Origin: Sphingomonas jeddahensis
GTDB lineage: Bacteria; Pseudomonadota; Alphaproteobacteria; Sphingomonadales; Sphingomonadaceae
Length of the DNA: 64,000 nt
Reading direction: 5' to 3'
Assembly (NCBI RefSeq): GCF_001981525.1
Contig: NZ_MPSB01000012.1
Coordinates: 1-64,000, forward strand
A program made the translations under genes and the position numbers. Numbering within the stretch: position 1 is the stretch's first letter; each line of letters starts with the position of its first letter. The notes beneath the pieces are model-generated. The model did no database searches, was not told where the DNA came from, and was given only the letters and a program-made list of their open reading frames with translations. This document shows positions 35,629 through 44,571 of this stretch, one piece after another.

Positions 35629-36057
35629 GTGCAGCCGCTTCGTTCCGCCCTGCTGAAGCAGCCGCTGCTCGCTGCGGCGATCCTGCTCGCGGCGCTGCTG
35701 CTGCGGATGTTTGTCCCCGCAGGCTTCATGCCGATGGTGGAGAACGGCCGACTGACGTTGGTGGTCTGCACCGGCTACGGCCCCGCGCCCATGCCCGCGG
35801 CGTCGGAACAGGCGCATGCCATGCCCGGCATGCAGCATCACCAGCCCGCGCAACACGATCCCGCGCAACATCAGGCGCAGAACCCGTGCGCCTTCGCCGA
35901 TCTCGCCCTGCCCGCGATCGGCGGGGCGGATCCGGTTCAGCTCGCCGCGGCGCTGCTGTTCATCGTCACGCTGGCGCTGTTCGGCCGCAGCACGGCGCCG
36001 CCCGCCGCCACCCGCCATCTGCGCCCGCCGCTGCGCGGCCCACCCCTCCCGGCCTGA
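35629..36057 (+). CDS. DUF2946-like small membrane protein, GTG start
   Basis: 142 aa from GTG 35629 (AGGG about nine bases before). An N-terminal helix (LLAAAILLAALLLRMFV) leads into PAGFMPMVENGRLTLVVCTG, the typical DUF2946 opening. A His/Gln/Met-rich loop follows (MPGMQHHQPAQHDPAQHQAQ) with CAFADLALP, then a second helix (LAAALLFIVTLALFG). Such proteins sit next to TonB receptors and PepSY proteins in iron or copper uptake clusters. The His/Met-rich loop suggests metal contact, but no role is proven. It is followed by a siderophore receptor. Confidence 0.78.
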   Translation: MQPLRSALLKQPLLAAAILLAALLLRMFVPAGFMPMVENGRLTLVVCTGYGPAPMPAASEQAHAMPGMQHHQPAQHDPAQHQAQNPCAFADLALPAIGGADPVQLAAALLFIVTLALFGRSTAPPAATRHLRPPLRGPPLPA

Positions 36058-36165
36058 TCACCGGCACGCAGCCTGCTGCACCGCCCCGCGCGGTCGGCGC
36101 TGCGCCGCTCCATCATTGACCAGTTCGGACCGGCCCGTGCCTCGCGCGCCGGCAAAGGGGAAATC

Positions 36166-38361
36166 ATGAACCGATCCATCGCGGCCGCCCTGCTGGCGTC
36201 CGCCACCGCCACGCCGTGCCTCGCCGAGGCCGCCGATCCGCGCCGCGCCGATACCACCATCATCGTCGTCGGCCAGCGCGACGCGCTGAAGCTAGACCCA
36301 CGTCCCGCCGCCGCCAGCCGCCTCGGCCTGTCGATCCGGGAGACTCCGGCCAGCGTCGAATTGCTGACGCAGGACGATCTCCAGTTGCGCGGCCTGCGCA
36401 CCGCGCGCGAGACGTTCAACCAGGTGGTCGGCGCGATCGCCGGCAACGTGCCGGGCAACCCCGCCGTGGTGTCGCTGCGCGGCTTTTCGGGTGGCGCGGT
36501 GTCGCTCCTCCAGGATGGCGTGCGCATCTCCACCTCCACCGTCGTCCAGCGTGACAGCAACAACTGGCATTTCGACCGAATCGAGGTGCTGAAGGGCCCG
36601 GCCTCCGTCCTATATGGCGAAGGGGCGCTGGCCGGCGTGGTCAACAAGGTGACGCGCAAGCCCGTACTGGGCGAGGCGCACATGGACGGATTGCTGTCGG
36701 TCGGCAGCTTCGACACGGTGTACGCCGCCGGCGGCGTCAACGTGCCGCTCGGCCCCGATGTCGCATTGCGTGCGGACGCCAGCCACCAGCGATCCGACAG
36801 CTTGTACGATGTCGACAATAACGACACAATGTCCGCCGGCCTCACCGCCAGCCTGCTGGTCCGCCCGCATGCCGACGTCTCGTTGCTCGTCGCGGTGGAT
36901 CATTTCGAGGATCGCTACGACGCCACCTATCAGGGCCTGCCGCTGATCCCCGGCCAGTTCGCGCGCGATCCCCGCAATGCGGTAACCAGCACCGCCGGCC
37001 TCGTCGCGGACCGCGCGCTGCGCCGCCGCAACTATAATGCGCAGGACGGCCATTCCGGTGCCGACGAAACGACCATACGCTCGCGGCTCGAGTGGCAGAT
37101 CGGCAGCGGGTGGAGCTTCGGTCTCGATCTCACCGGCTATACCGCGGATCGCGTCTATCTGCTCACCGATCAGCAGAGCTTCGTGGCGCCTACCGCGGCC
37201 TTCCCGAACGGTAGCTTCCGCCAGACCTTTCAGGATTTCCGCCACGATCATCATTTCTGGAACGCGCGCGGCGTGATCGGGAACGCCGGGCGGATCGCCG
37301 GCTTGCGCAACCGCTTCAGCATCGGCGCCGAATATAACCACACCGATTTCGAAAGCCTTCGCCGCCAGGCGCCCAACACGATCCTGCCCGCCGTCGACGT
37401 GGCCGCACCCGCGCCCTTCACGCTGCCGCGCGGCGCCGGCGTATATTCCTCGGATCTGTTGTTCGTTTCGCGCCTGAAGCAGACCGCCGTTTTTGCCGAG
37501 GACGCGCTGAACCTCACACCGCGCTGGCTGGTGGTCGGCGGCATCCGCTGGGACCATATCGATCTCGACCGCGCGACGATCCAGAACGTGTCGGGCGCGA
37601 TCGATCGCAACCGCCCGACCTATAATCCGCTGTCATGGCGGCTCGGCACCACCTGGGATGTGATGCAGGATCTGACGCTCTATGCGCAATATACCACCGC
37701 CGTGTCGCCGGTGTCCTCGATCCTGATCGCGTCGGTCGCCAACACGCGCTTCCGCCTCACCAGCGGCCGTGCCTATGAAGCGGGATTCAAGGCAAGCGGC
37801 TGGGGCGGGCGGTTCAGCGTCACCGGCGCGGCCTATCGCATCGAGCAGAAGGACATCCTCACCCGCGATCCCGCCGATCCGTCGTTGACGGTGCAGGGCG
37901 GGCGCCAGTCCTCGCAGGGGGTGGAGCTTTCGGCCGTGCTGGTGCCTGTCAAACCGCTGCACCTGTCGGGTGGCATCGCTTATACCGACGCGCAATATGA
38001 CGAACTGAGCGAGCTGGTCGGCGGCACGCGCGTCGACCGGCGCGGCAACCGCCCAATCAACGTGCCCTCCACCACCCTCAACGCCTCGGCGCTGTACACG
38101 CTCGGCACGGCGGTGACGCTCGGCGGCTTCCTTCGCCACGCCAGCGCCTTGTACACCGATACGGCGAACACGATCCGCGTCGCGGGCCACACCGTCCTCG
38201 ATGCCAGCCTCGCGCTGAACGTGTCGCCGCATGCCACGCTGACGCTGCGCGGCCGAAACCTGACCGACGCTTTCTATGGAGAATATTCCGGCTATCCCGC
38301 CACCAACGTCTATATCGGCGCGCCGCGATCCTTTGAGATCGCGCTGGCGACGCGGTTTTGA
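36166..38361 (+). CDS. TonB-dependent siderophore receptor
   Basis: 731 aa, AAGGGGAAA before the ATG, signal peptide MNRSIAAALLASATATPCLA. Plug motifs typical of siderophore receptors: TPASVELLTQDDLQLRGL, VVSLRGFSGGAVSLLQDGVR and FDRIEVLKGPASVLYGEGAL, then GGVVNKVTRKP-like LAGVVNKVTRKP. The barrel ends in PRSFEIALATRF. It is smaller than the other three receptors in the window and of the FhuE/FpvA-like class, importing a ferric siderophore of unknown identity. Its stop codon lies 11 bp before the start of a PepSY protein that probably helps reduce or release the iron. Confidence 0.92.
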   Translation: MNRSIAAALLASATATPCLAEAADPRRADTTIIVVGQRDALKLDPRPAAASRLGLSIRETPASVELLTQDDLQLRGLRTARETFNQVVGAIAGNVPGNPAVVSLRGFSGGAVSLLQDGVRISTSTVVQRDSNNWHFDRIEVLKGPASVLYGEGALAGVVNKVTRKPVLGEAHMDGLLSVGSFDTVYAAGGVNVPLGPDVALRADASHQRSDSLYDVDNNDTMSAGLTASLLVRPHADVSLLVAVDHFEDRYDATYQGLPLIPGQFARDPRNAVTSTAGLVADRALRRRNYNAQDGHSGADETTIRSRLEWQIGSGWSFGLDLTGYTADRVYLLTDQQSFVAPTAAFPNGSFRQTFQDFRHDHHFWNARGVIGNAGRIAGLRNRFSIGAEYNHTDFESLRRQAPNTILPAVDVAAPAPFTLPRGAGVYSSDLLFVSRLKQTAVFAEDALNLTPRWLVVGGIRWDHIDLDRATIQNVSGAIDRNRPTYNPLSWRLGTTWDVMQDLTLYAQYTTAVSPVSSILIASVANTRFRLTSGRAYEAGFKASGWGGRFSVTGAAYRIEQKDILTRDPADPSLTVQGGRQSSQGVELSAVLVPVKPLHLSGGIAYTDAQYDELSELVGGTRVDRRGNRPINVPSTTLNASALYTLGTAVTLGGFLRHASALYTDTANTIRVAGHTVLDASLALNVSPHATLTLRGRNLTDAFYGEYSGYPATNVYIGAPRSFEIALATRF

Positions 38362-38372
38362 GAGCGCCCACC

Positions 38373-39740
38373 ATGAACGCCAGCACCCGCGCCGCCGCGC
38401 TGCATCGCACGATCTGGCGCTGGCACTTCTGGGCCGGCCTGATCGTCGCCCCGATCCTGCTGATCCTCAGCGTCACCGGCGCGATCTACCTTTTCAACGA
38501 CGAGATCGACGACACGCTTTATCCGCATCTGCGCTTCGTGCAGCCGCAGGCAACGAGTGTCCCCACCTCGGCAATGATCCTTGCCGCGCTGGCCGCGCAT
38601 CCCGGCGGCGCGGTGTCGCGCATCGATCTGCCCGGTCGACCAGACCGGTCGGCGCTGCTGTTCGTCACGCCGCGCGAAGGCCGGCAGTTGCACGTTTATG
38701 CCGATCCGGGCACGGGGCGCGTGCTCGGCAGCCTCGATTACGCGCTGACGCCGGTGGGCTGGGCCAACGATATGCATGGCTCGCTGACGATCGGCACGCT
38801 GGGCGACCGGATCGTCGAGCTTGCCGCCTGCTGGACATTGGTGCTGATCGCGACCGGCGTGTTTCTCTGGTGGCCGCGCGGGCGTTGGCAGCTGGCCGGG
38901 ACCGTGTGGCCGCGCCTCTCGGGGGGCGGGCGCCGCTTGTGGCGCGATCTGCACGGTCCCGTCGGGCTGTGGACAGCGGGGCTGATCGCCTTTCTCCTCG
39001 TCACCGGCCTGCCCTGGGCGGGGGTGCAGGGCGATGTGATCCAGCGTGCCAGCGCCGCGGCTGGGGTGGGCTACCCCGCCTCGTTCCGCGCGCACAATGC
39101 GCCGAACAGCGTGCCGATGAAGATTGCGCTTGGCGAGGCGCCCTGGACGCTGGAGACCGCGCCCATGCCGCAATCGCATGCCGGTCACGTCGGTCACGAT
39201 GCGCCGCCCCCCACCAGCGATGCCGCCGCGATCATCGGCGTCGATCGGGTGACGGCGCTGCTCGCCGATCATGGCCTTTCGGGCGGCTACCGCCTGCACC
39301 TGCCGGGCGGGCCCGCCGGCGTTTACGCCGCCTATACCTATCCCGATCAGCCCGAGGGGCAGCGCACGATCTACATCGATCGTTACAGCTTTCGCCAGAT
39401 CGGCCCGGAGGTCCGCTTCGCCGATTACGGCTGGGTCGGCCGCGCCGTCGAGCTTGGCGTGCAGATCCACATGGGCAATTACTTCGGCCGCGCGAACCAG
39501 TTGCTGATGTTGGTGCCGTGCCTTGCCATCTGGCTGCTGACGATCAGCGGCGTTGCCATGTGGTGGAAACGCCGTCCGCACGGCACAATCGGCGCGCCAC
39601 CGACGATGAGGGGCGCCCGGCTCGGCGGTCTTGCTGCCACGTTGGCGTTGGCAGGCGTGCTCCTGCCGCTTTTCGGCGCCTCGCTCCTTGTGCTCGCTGC
39701 TGCCGATCGCCTGCTGCTTGGCCGAGCTGCCAGGGCCTGA
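38373..39740 (+). CDS. PepSY-associated TM helix protein (PiuB-like, iron uptake)
   Basis: 455 aa from ATG 38373; an upstream TTG at 38358 overlapping the receptor stop is less likely. Four or more membrane helices: WHFWAGLIVAPILLILSVTG, LAACWTLVLIATGVFLWWP, WTAGLIAFLLVTGLPWAG and LLMLVPCLAIWLLTISGVAMWWKR, with a further C-terminal pair. The periplasmic part has HAGHVGHDAPPP, a His-rich loop, and PepSY-like segments. The WHFWAG and GNYFGRANQ blocks are common in the PepSY_TM family, thought to act in ferric-siderophore reduction at the inner membrane. It forms an operon with the receptor and DUF2946 genes. Confidence 0.87.
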   Translation: MNASTRAAALHRTIWRWHFWAGLIVAPILLILSVTGAIYLFNDEIDDTLYPHLRFVQPQATSVPTSAMILAALAAHPGGAVSRIDLPGRPDRSALLFVTPREGRQLHVYADPGTGRVLGSLDYALTPVGWANDMHGSLTIGTLGDRIVELAACWTLVLIATGVFLWWPRGRWQLAGTVWPRLSGGGRRLWRDLHGPVGLWTAGLIAFLLVTGLPWAGVQGDVIQRASAAAGVGYPASFRAHNAPNSVPMKIALGEAPWTLETAPMPQSHAGHVGHDAPPPTSDAAAIIGVDRVTALLADHGLSGGYRLHLPGGPAGVYAAYTYPDQPEGQRTIYIDRYSFRQIGPEVRFADYGWVGRAVELGVQIHMGNYFGRANQLLMLVPCLAIWLLTISGVAMWWKRRPHGTIGAPPTMRGARLGGLAATLALAGVLLPLFGASLLVLAAADRLLLGRAARA

Positions 39741-39865
39741 TAAAATCAGCGGTTCACGCGATTGCGCGAAAGACGAAGCTCCTTTTGCGTGATCGCGCGT
39801 TATCGCGCCATGACAGACAATCGCGTGTCCATGCCGCACCAGCGCCGCACCTCCGGAACACTGGC

Positions 39866-41641
39866 ATGACGACACCGCAATGGCTGTCGATCGCCATCCT
39901 TGTGGGCATGATGGGCCTCTTCATCTGGGGCCGTTTCCGCTATGATGTGACGGCGATCATCGCGCTTCTCGCGGCGCTCGCCGTCGGCATCGTGAAGCCG
40001 GCGGACGCTTTCTCCGGCTTCTCCGACGATATCGTCATCATTGTCGGCTCCGCGCTGGTGCTGTCGGCGGCGATGCAGCGTTCCGGCCTGATCGAGCGTG
40101 CGCTGGCGATCGTGTCGCGGCGGGTGAAGCACGTGCGATCGCAATTGCTGGTGCTCAGCGCATCGGTCGGCATCGCCTCCGCCCTTGTAAAGAATGTTGG
40201 CGCGCTTGCGATGCTGATGCCCGCGGCCTTTCAGATGGCGAAAAAGAACGAGACCAGCCCTTCCGTCTTTCTGATGCCCATGTCCTTCGCGTCGCTGCTC
40301 GGCGGGCTGATGACCTTGGTCGGGACCTCGCCCAACATCATCGTCAGCCGCGTGCGCGAGGACATGACCGGCGTGCCCTTCACGATGTTCGATTATCTGC
40401 CCACGGGCCTGGGCCTGCTCGTCGTCGGGCTGATTTTTCTGTCCTTCGGCTATCGCCTGCTGCCGCGCGATCGCAAGCCGAATGCGACCATGGGCGATGC
40501 GCTCGACATCACAGGCTATGTCACCGAGGCGAGCATCGGGGAGGGATCGCCGGCTATCGGCGAGACGGTGCGCGACTTTCTTGAACGGCACGATCACGAA
40601 GTGACGATCACTAATCTCGTTCGCGCCGGGATGCGCACGGTGCCGGCCAGGCATGTCGAACTGCACGAAGGCGACATTCTGATCCTGGCGGGTGAGCCGG
40701 ACGCGCTGGAACGAGTGATCGCAAAGGATTCACTGGCTCTCGCTGGCGAGGACCGCGAATTGCCCGGTGCCAGCGAAGGCGACGAGGTCGGGGTGATCGA
40801 GGGGGTGATCGGCGCCACCTCGGTCCTGATCGGTCAGACCGCGGGGCGGCTGCGGCTCCAGCAGCGCTACGGCGTCAACCTGATCGCGCTGTCGCGATCG
40901 GGCGAGCGGATGGCGCATCAGCTCGGCGAGACCAAGCTGGCGCCGGGCGACGTGATCCTGTTGCAGGGGTCGCTCAAGCTGTTGCCGGAGCGATTGGGCG
41001 ATCTGGGCGTCCTGCCGCTCGCTGAGCGCACGCTGCGGCTGGGCAGCGCGCGGCGTAGCTGGCTGCCTCTGATCGTGCTTGCCGCAGCGATGATGGCAAC
41101 GGCGCTGGAACTGGTGCCGGTCGCGGTTGCCTTCTTCGCCGCCGCAGGGGTGGTCGTCATCACCGGCGCGCTGCCGACGCGCGAGGCCTATCAGGCGATC
41201 GAGTGGCCGATCCTGATCATGCTCGGCGCGCTGATCCCGGTCAGTGATACGCTCCGCACCACCGGCGCTTCGGATCTGATCGCCACTGGCCTGGCGGAGG
41301 TGGCGACCAGCCTGCCCGCCTGGGGTGCAGTGGCGCTGATCATGGTCGTGGCGATGGCGGTGACACCGTTCCTCAACAACGCCGCCACGGTGCTGGTGAT
41401 GGCCCCGATCGCCGCCGTCTTCGCCAATGATCTCGGCTACCGCCCGGAGGCATTCCTGATCGCCACCGCGATCGGCGCCGGCTGCGATTTCCTCACCCCC
41501 ATCGGCCACCAGTGCAACACCTTGGTGCTCGGGCCGGGCGGCTATCGCTTCGGCGATTATGCCCGGCTCGGTGCGCCCTTGTCGTTGCTTATCGTGCTGG
41601 TCGGCACGCCGCTGGTGATGTGGAGCTGGCCGATCCACTGA
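39866..41641 (+). CDS. SLC13/DASS-family transporter with two RCK_C (TrkA-C) domains
   Basis: 591 aa from ATG 39866. N-terminal half: WLSIAILVGMMGLFIWGRFR, FSGFSDDIVIIVGSALVLSA and the NaS-type signature LLGGLMTLVGTSPNIIVSRV. The central cytosolic part (about residues 205-390) holds two TrkA-C-like regions (TITNLVRAGMRTVPARHVEL, GDILILAGEP and GVNLIALSRSGERMAHQL, PGDVILLQGS). The C-terminal half has NNAATVLVMAPIAAV and LTPIGHQCNTLVLGPGGYRF. Such proteins carry anions (sulfate, dicarboxylates, possibly arsenite). The substrate is not evident. It stands alone between two iron modules. Confidence 0.88.
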   Translation: MTTPQWLSIAILVGMMGLFIWGRFRYDVTAIIALLAALAVGIVKPADAFSGFSDDIVIIVGSALVLSAAMQRSGLIERALAIVSRRVKHVRSQLLVLSASVGIASALVKNVGALAMLMPAAFQMAKKNETSPSVFLMPMSFASLLGGLMTLVGTSPNIIVSRVREDMTGVPFTMFDYLPTGLGLLVVGLIFLSFGYRLLPRDRKPNATMGDALDITGYVTEASIGEGSPAIGETVRDFLERHDHEVTITNLVRAGMRTVPARHVELHEGDILILAGEPDALERVIAKDSLALAGEDRELPGASEGDEVGVIEGVIGATSVLIGQTAGRLRLQQRYGVNLIALSRSGERMAHQLGETKLAPGDVILLQGSLKLLPERLGDLGVLPLAERTLRLGSARRSWLPLIVLAAAMMATALELVPVAVAFFAAAGVVVITGALPTREAYQAIEWPILIMLGALIPVSDTLRTTGASDLIATGLAEVATSLPAWGAVALIMVVAMAVTPFLNNAATVLVMAPIAAVFANDLGYRPEAFLIATAIGAGCDFLTPIGHQCNTLVLGPGGYRFGDYARLGAPLSLLIVLVGTPLVMWSWPIH

Positions 41642-41657
41642 TCGGCCGCCACTGGCC

Positions 41658-42290
41658 TCATCGCACCACGAACGTCGTGGTGGTAATCTCATGCAGCACC
41701 GCCAGCGGTGCCCCGCCCGCGCTCGCCCCGCCTTCCGTCTTGGCAGCGGCGCTCAGCAGATAGCGGCCGGGCCCACGCGTCGGCACCGCGACGACCCCGC
41801 TGGCGTCGCTCTTTAGCGTCTTGGTCCACTTGTCGGGGCTCACCACCGTCACCTCGGTGTCCGCCACCGGCTTCCCCTTGTGCCACACCACGAAGTCGCT
41901 GCCGTTCGCTGTCTTGGGCGCGATCTCGAACGGCATCGCCGTGCGCGTCTCGGCGCGGCCGGCGCGGGCGTAATAAGTGATGCCTTCCTTCTTGCCCTCG
42001 TCGCCCCAGGGCGCGAACACGTCGCCATCCCAGGCGCGTACGTCGCCGGCGGGCGCCGCCACTTCGAGGTAGCCGGCCTTGCGCACCTGCGCCGCGTCGC
42101 TAGCCGGCACCAGCTTGGGCGCCTTCAGGTTCTTGAACTCCGGATCGCCCCCGGCGGGCAGCACATCGGCCGGCTCGCCGAGATAGATGCGCGCTGGCCC
42201 GCTGCCGTCGCGCTCGATCCACACTTCATGCGCCGAAGCGGTAGTGGCGGTGCCGAGCAGGGCGGCGGCGATCAGCAGCTTCTTCATCAT
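41658..42290 (-). CDS. DUF4198 periplasmic protein
   Basis: 210 aa with signal peptide MMKKLLIAAALLGTATTASA and an immediate HEVWIERDGSGPARIYLGEP, the hallmark opening of DUF4198. The C-terminal half is a beta-sandwich resembling carboxypeptidase-regulatory or CbiK/NikM-type domains (GKPVADTEVTVVSPDKWTKT, LKSDASGVVAVPTRGPGRYL). Family members accompany iron or nickel/cobalt uptake genes and may bind metal in the periplasm. It is the fourth gene of the DUF3649-PepSY-DUF3325-DUF4198 operon. Its start overlaps the previous stop (ATGA). Confidence 0.87.
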   Translation of the reverse strand: MMKKLLIAAALLGTATTASAHEVWIERDGSGPARIYLGEPADVLPAGGDPEFKNLKAPKLVPASDAAQVRKAGYLEVAAPAGDVRAWDGDVFAPWGDEGKKEGITYYARAGRAETRTAMPFEIAPKTANGSDFVVWHKGKPVADTEVTVVSPDKWTKTLKSDASGVVAVPTRGPGRYLLSAAAKTEGGASAGGAPLAVLHEITTTTFVVR

Positions 42291-42571
42291 TTCGACCTTT
42301 CAAAGCGCCCAGGCGCAAGATTGAGGAACAGAAACACGCATCCGGCACCCAGCATGACCATCCCCATCCACAGGATTGGGCCGAACACCCAGCCGCTCGC
42401 CGCAACCGCGCAGACGAAGCCGAGCGCCAGCGCCAGCCACGCCGGGCCGCGCAACACACCTTTGCCGGCGGAGGTGATCGTTCCCCCAAACCAGCGGCGG
42501 TGATGCGCATGCGTCGATAGCCCGAACAGCGCAAAGGCGATGATGCACAAAATGAGCGTCAGCAGCGTCAT
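42287..42571 (-). CDS. DUF3325 small membrane protein
   Basis: 94 aa from ATG 42571, overlapping the PepSY stop codon (ATGA). Three hydrophobic helices: MTLLTLILCIIAFALFGLS, GPAWLALALGFVCAVAASG and GPILWMGMVMLGAGCVFLFL, with the conserved polar link THAHHRRWFGG. The histidines of that loop may help bind metal or haem. Length and position are those of DUF3325 in the four-gene iron module. Confidence 0.85.
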   Translation of the reverse strand: MTLLTLILCIIAFALFGLSTHAHHRRWFGGTITSAGKGVLRGPAWLALALGFVCAVAASGWVFGPILWMGMVMLGAGCVFLFLNLAPGRFERSK

Positions 42572-44157
42572 TCCGCCGGCTCCCACCCGCCGATTGCCGC
42601 CTCCGGCGCCGGACGCGAGCGGCGGGCCCTGCGCGCCTTCGGCTGGTAAGTCGCGACCCGCCGCGCGATCGCGACAAACGCGGCGCCGAACACCAGCAAC
42701 GTCATGTCCACGCCGGCCGGCAGATAATCGCCCGTGAGGATCGAGTTGATGATCCCGCGGTCGGTCCACAGCAGATTATAGAAAGGCAGAAGCGCCAGCA
42801 GCGCGCCCGTGCTGCCCAGCAGGATCGTCCAGGCGATCTGCGCCCGCCGCACCAGGGTCAGCACCAGCGCCGCAAGCCAGCCAAGGAAGAGGACGTGGAT
42901 CTCCCACTCGGCACGGCTCGCCATTTCCACAGGCAGCAGCCGGTTGGCCCACAGCATGCAGGCAATCCCCAGCGGGAAGCCGCCGACCACCGCGACGTTC
43001 AGCTTCTCCACGAGCCGGAACCCGAAATACGGCCGCTCCGGATCAGGCAATTTCTCGCGGCGCTTCACCGTCCACATCACCAGCCCGCTGGCGACCATCA
43101 ACGTACCCGCGACACCGCACAGGAAATAGATCCAGCGCGTGACGGTATCGGCGAAGCGGCCCGCGTGCAGCCCGATCATCACTCCCGCCGTCGCCGCCGC
43201 CCCGCCCGGCGGTGGCGATTGCCAGACCAGCGCGCCGGTCACACCGTCATAGGCAAGGCCCGGCGTGCGCGTGTTGAGCATCGACGTCGGCGCCCGCGTC
43301 ACGCTGACGCGCGCCACCGCATCGCCCGGATCGGACACCGTGATGAACCCCGCCGGCCCGCCCAGCCGCCGCTCGGCATCGGCGACGATGCGGGTGAGGT
43401 CGGTTAACGGCGCCGGCCGTCCGCTGCGCTCGGCCGTTTCCACAAACGGGAACAACGTCTCGAACAGCTTCGCTTCATTGGTGTAATTGGCCACGGTCGC
43501 CCAGGGCATCAGCAGCGCCATCAGCGTAACGAGGCCGGTATAGGTGATCATCAGGTGGAACGGCAGCGCCAGCACCGCGGTGGCGTTATGCCCGTCCAGC
43601 CACGATCGTTGCCCCTTCTGCCGCCTGAGCGTGAAGAAATCCCGGAAGATCTTCTTGTGGGTGACGATCCCCGTCAGGATCGCGACCAGCATCATGATCG
43701 ATGCCACCCCGACCAGCCAGCGTGCCCAGATGACCGGCACGTAATGAAGGTCGAAGTGGAAGCGATAGAAGAACTCGCCGCCGCGCGTCTCGCGCGCCAC
43801 CACGGGGTCACCGTCTGCGTCGATCAGCGCCTGATTGTCGCGCCGCCCACGTCGCGGCGCCGCGCCCTCCGCCGGCTGCGGGATCCAGAACAATTGCGCG
43901 CCGGGCGTCTGCGCGCTCGGCATGGTGATGTACCAGGTCTTGGCATCGCCGGCGTGGCGCTCCAGAAAACGCTGCGTCCCCGCCAGCACGCGCATCGGCT
44001 GTTCCACCCGCGCCAGTTCGGGCCGCATCCAGCGGTTCATGCCGTCCCGCCAGAAGGCGATCGTGCCGGTGACGAACACGAGGAACAGCACCCAGCCTAG
44101 CAGCAGGCCGGACCAGGTGTGCAGCGTCGCCTGCGATTGCCGGAAGCTCTGGCTCAC
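42568..44157 (-). CDS. PepSY domain membrane protein (PepSY_TM family), GTG start
   Basis: 529 aa from GTG 44157, which overlaps the DUF3649 stop codon (GTGA). The protein starts VSQSFRQSQATLHTWSGLLL. Helices: LLGWVLFLVFVTGTIAFWRD, WLVGVASIMMLVAILTGIVTH, LPFHLMITYTGLVTLMALLM, IYFLCGVAGTLMVASGLVMW, plus three near the C-terminus. The conserved blocks FHFDLHYVP and HTWSG carry histidines able to bind haem. Members are thought to reduce ferric siderophores or haem at the inner membrane. The operon has no receptor gene of its own, so it may serve the siderophore receptor 6 kb away or others. Confidence 0.87.
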   Translation of the reverse strand: MSQSFRQSQATLHTWSGLLLGWVLFLVFVTGTIAFWRDGMNRWMRPELARVEQPMRVLAGTQRFLERHAGDAKTWYITMPSAQTPGAQLFWIPQPAEGAAPRRGRRDNQALIDADGDPVVARETRGGEFFYRFHFDLHYVPVIWARWLVGVASIMMLVAILTGIVTHKKIFRDFFTLRRQKGQRSWLDGHNATAVLALPFHLMITYTGLVTLMALLMPWATVANYTNEAKLFETLFPFVETAERSGRPAPLTDLTRIVADAERRLGGPAGFITVSDPGDAVARVSVTRAPTSMLNTRTPGLAYDGVTGALVWQSPPPGGAAATAGVMIGLHAGRFADTVTRWIYFLCGVAGTLMVASGLVMWTVKRREKLPDPERPYFGFRLVEKLNVAVVGGFPLGIACMLWANRLLPVEMASRAEWEIHVLFLGWLAALVLTLVRRAQIAWTILLGSTGALLALLPFYNLLWTDRGIINSILTGDYLPAGVDMTLLVFGAAFVAIARRVATYQPKARRARRSRPAPEAAIGGWEPAE

Positions 44158-44471
44158 ACCCGTCCTCCCGTCGCGATCGATCCCCACGCGATCGCGCCCG
44201 CCATCGCGCCTAGCACCAGCAGCACGGTAAACGCGCGCAATCCGCTGCGGGCGGCAAAGGCATACATCGCCGCCACCGCGCACAGCGCAAGTGCGATCAG
44301 TGCCGCCGCGATCGAGGCTTCGCTCGGCGATCCCGGCAGCAGCCGCGCCAATGCCATCGCCCACAGGCTCGCCACGGCGTAGCCGAGCGGCACGGCGGCA
44401 ACGATGCGCAGCGCCACATCGCCACGCCGCTTCCACACACCCTCGCTCATCGTCTGCATCGCTCGAGCCAT
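44154..44471 (-). CDS. DUF3649 small membrane protein
   Basis: 105 aa, GAAGGCC before ATG 44471. Predicted helices: VALRIVAAVPLGYAVASLWA, ASIAAALIALALCAVAAMYA and AFTVLLVLGAMAGAIAWG. The basic N-terminus (MSEGVWKRRGD) would be cytoplasmic. It is the first gene of the four-gene iron-associated operon, as in other sphingomonads and proteobacteria where DUF3649 precedes PepSY and DUF3325. No biochemical role is known. Confidence 0.83.
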   Translation of the reverse strand: MARAMQTMSEGVWKRRGDVALRIVAAVPLGYAVASLWAMALARLLPGSPSEASIAAALIALALCAVAAMYAFAARSGLRAFTVLLVLGAMAGAIAWGSIATGGRV

Positions 44472-44571
44472 GACGGCCTTCTATCGCCCTTGTTGTTGCA
44501 AGTCACTAGCGATAACTCGAAGGGCGACGGCTTCGCTTTCTTCTACCGGTTTGCGCCGTTAAGGCGCTGGG

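Noticed and set aside
38276..39865. Upstream extension of the SLC13 frame over the siderophore receptor end and PepSY gene
   Set aside because: The frame is open only by chance in GC-rich DNA. Transporter homology starts at ATG 39866 and the PepSY gene is clearly coding in another frame.
44472..44571. A Fur box between the DUF3649 operon and the antiporter
   Set aside because: I looked for the GATAATGATAATCATTATC-type pattern and saw only a partial GATAACT stretch, not enough to support a site.
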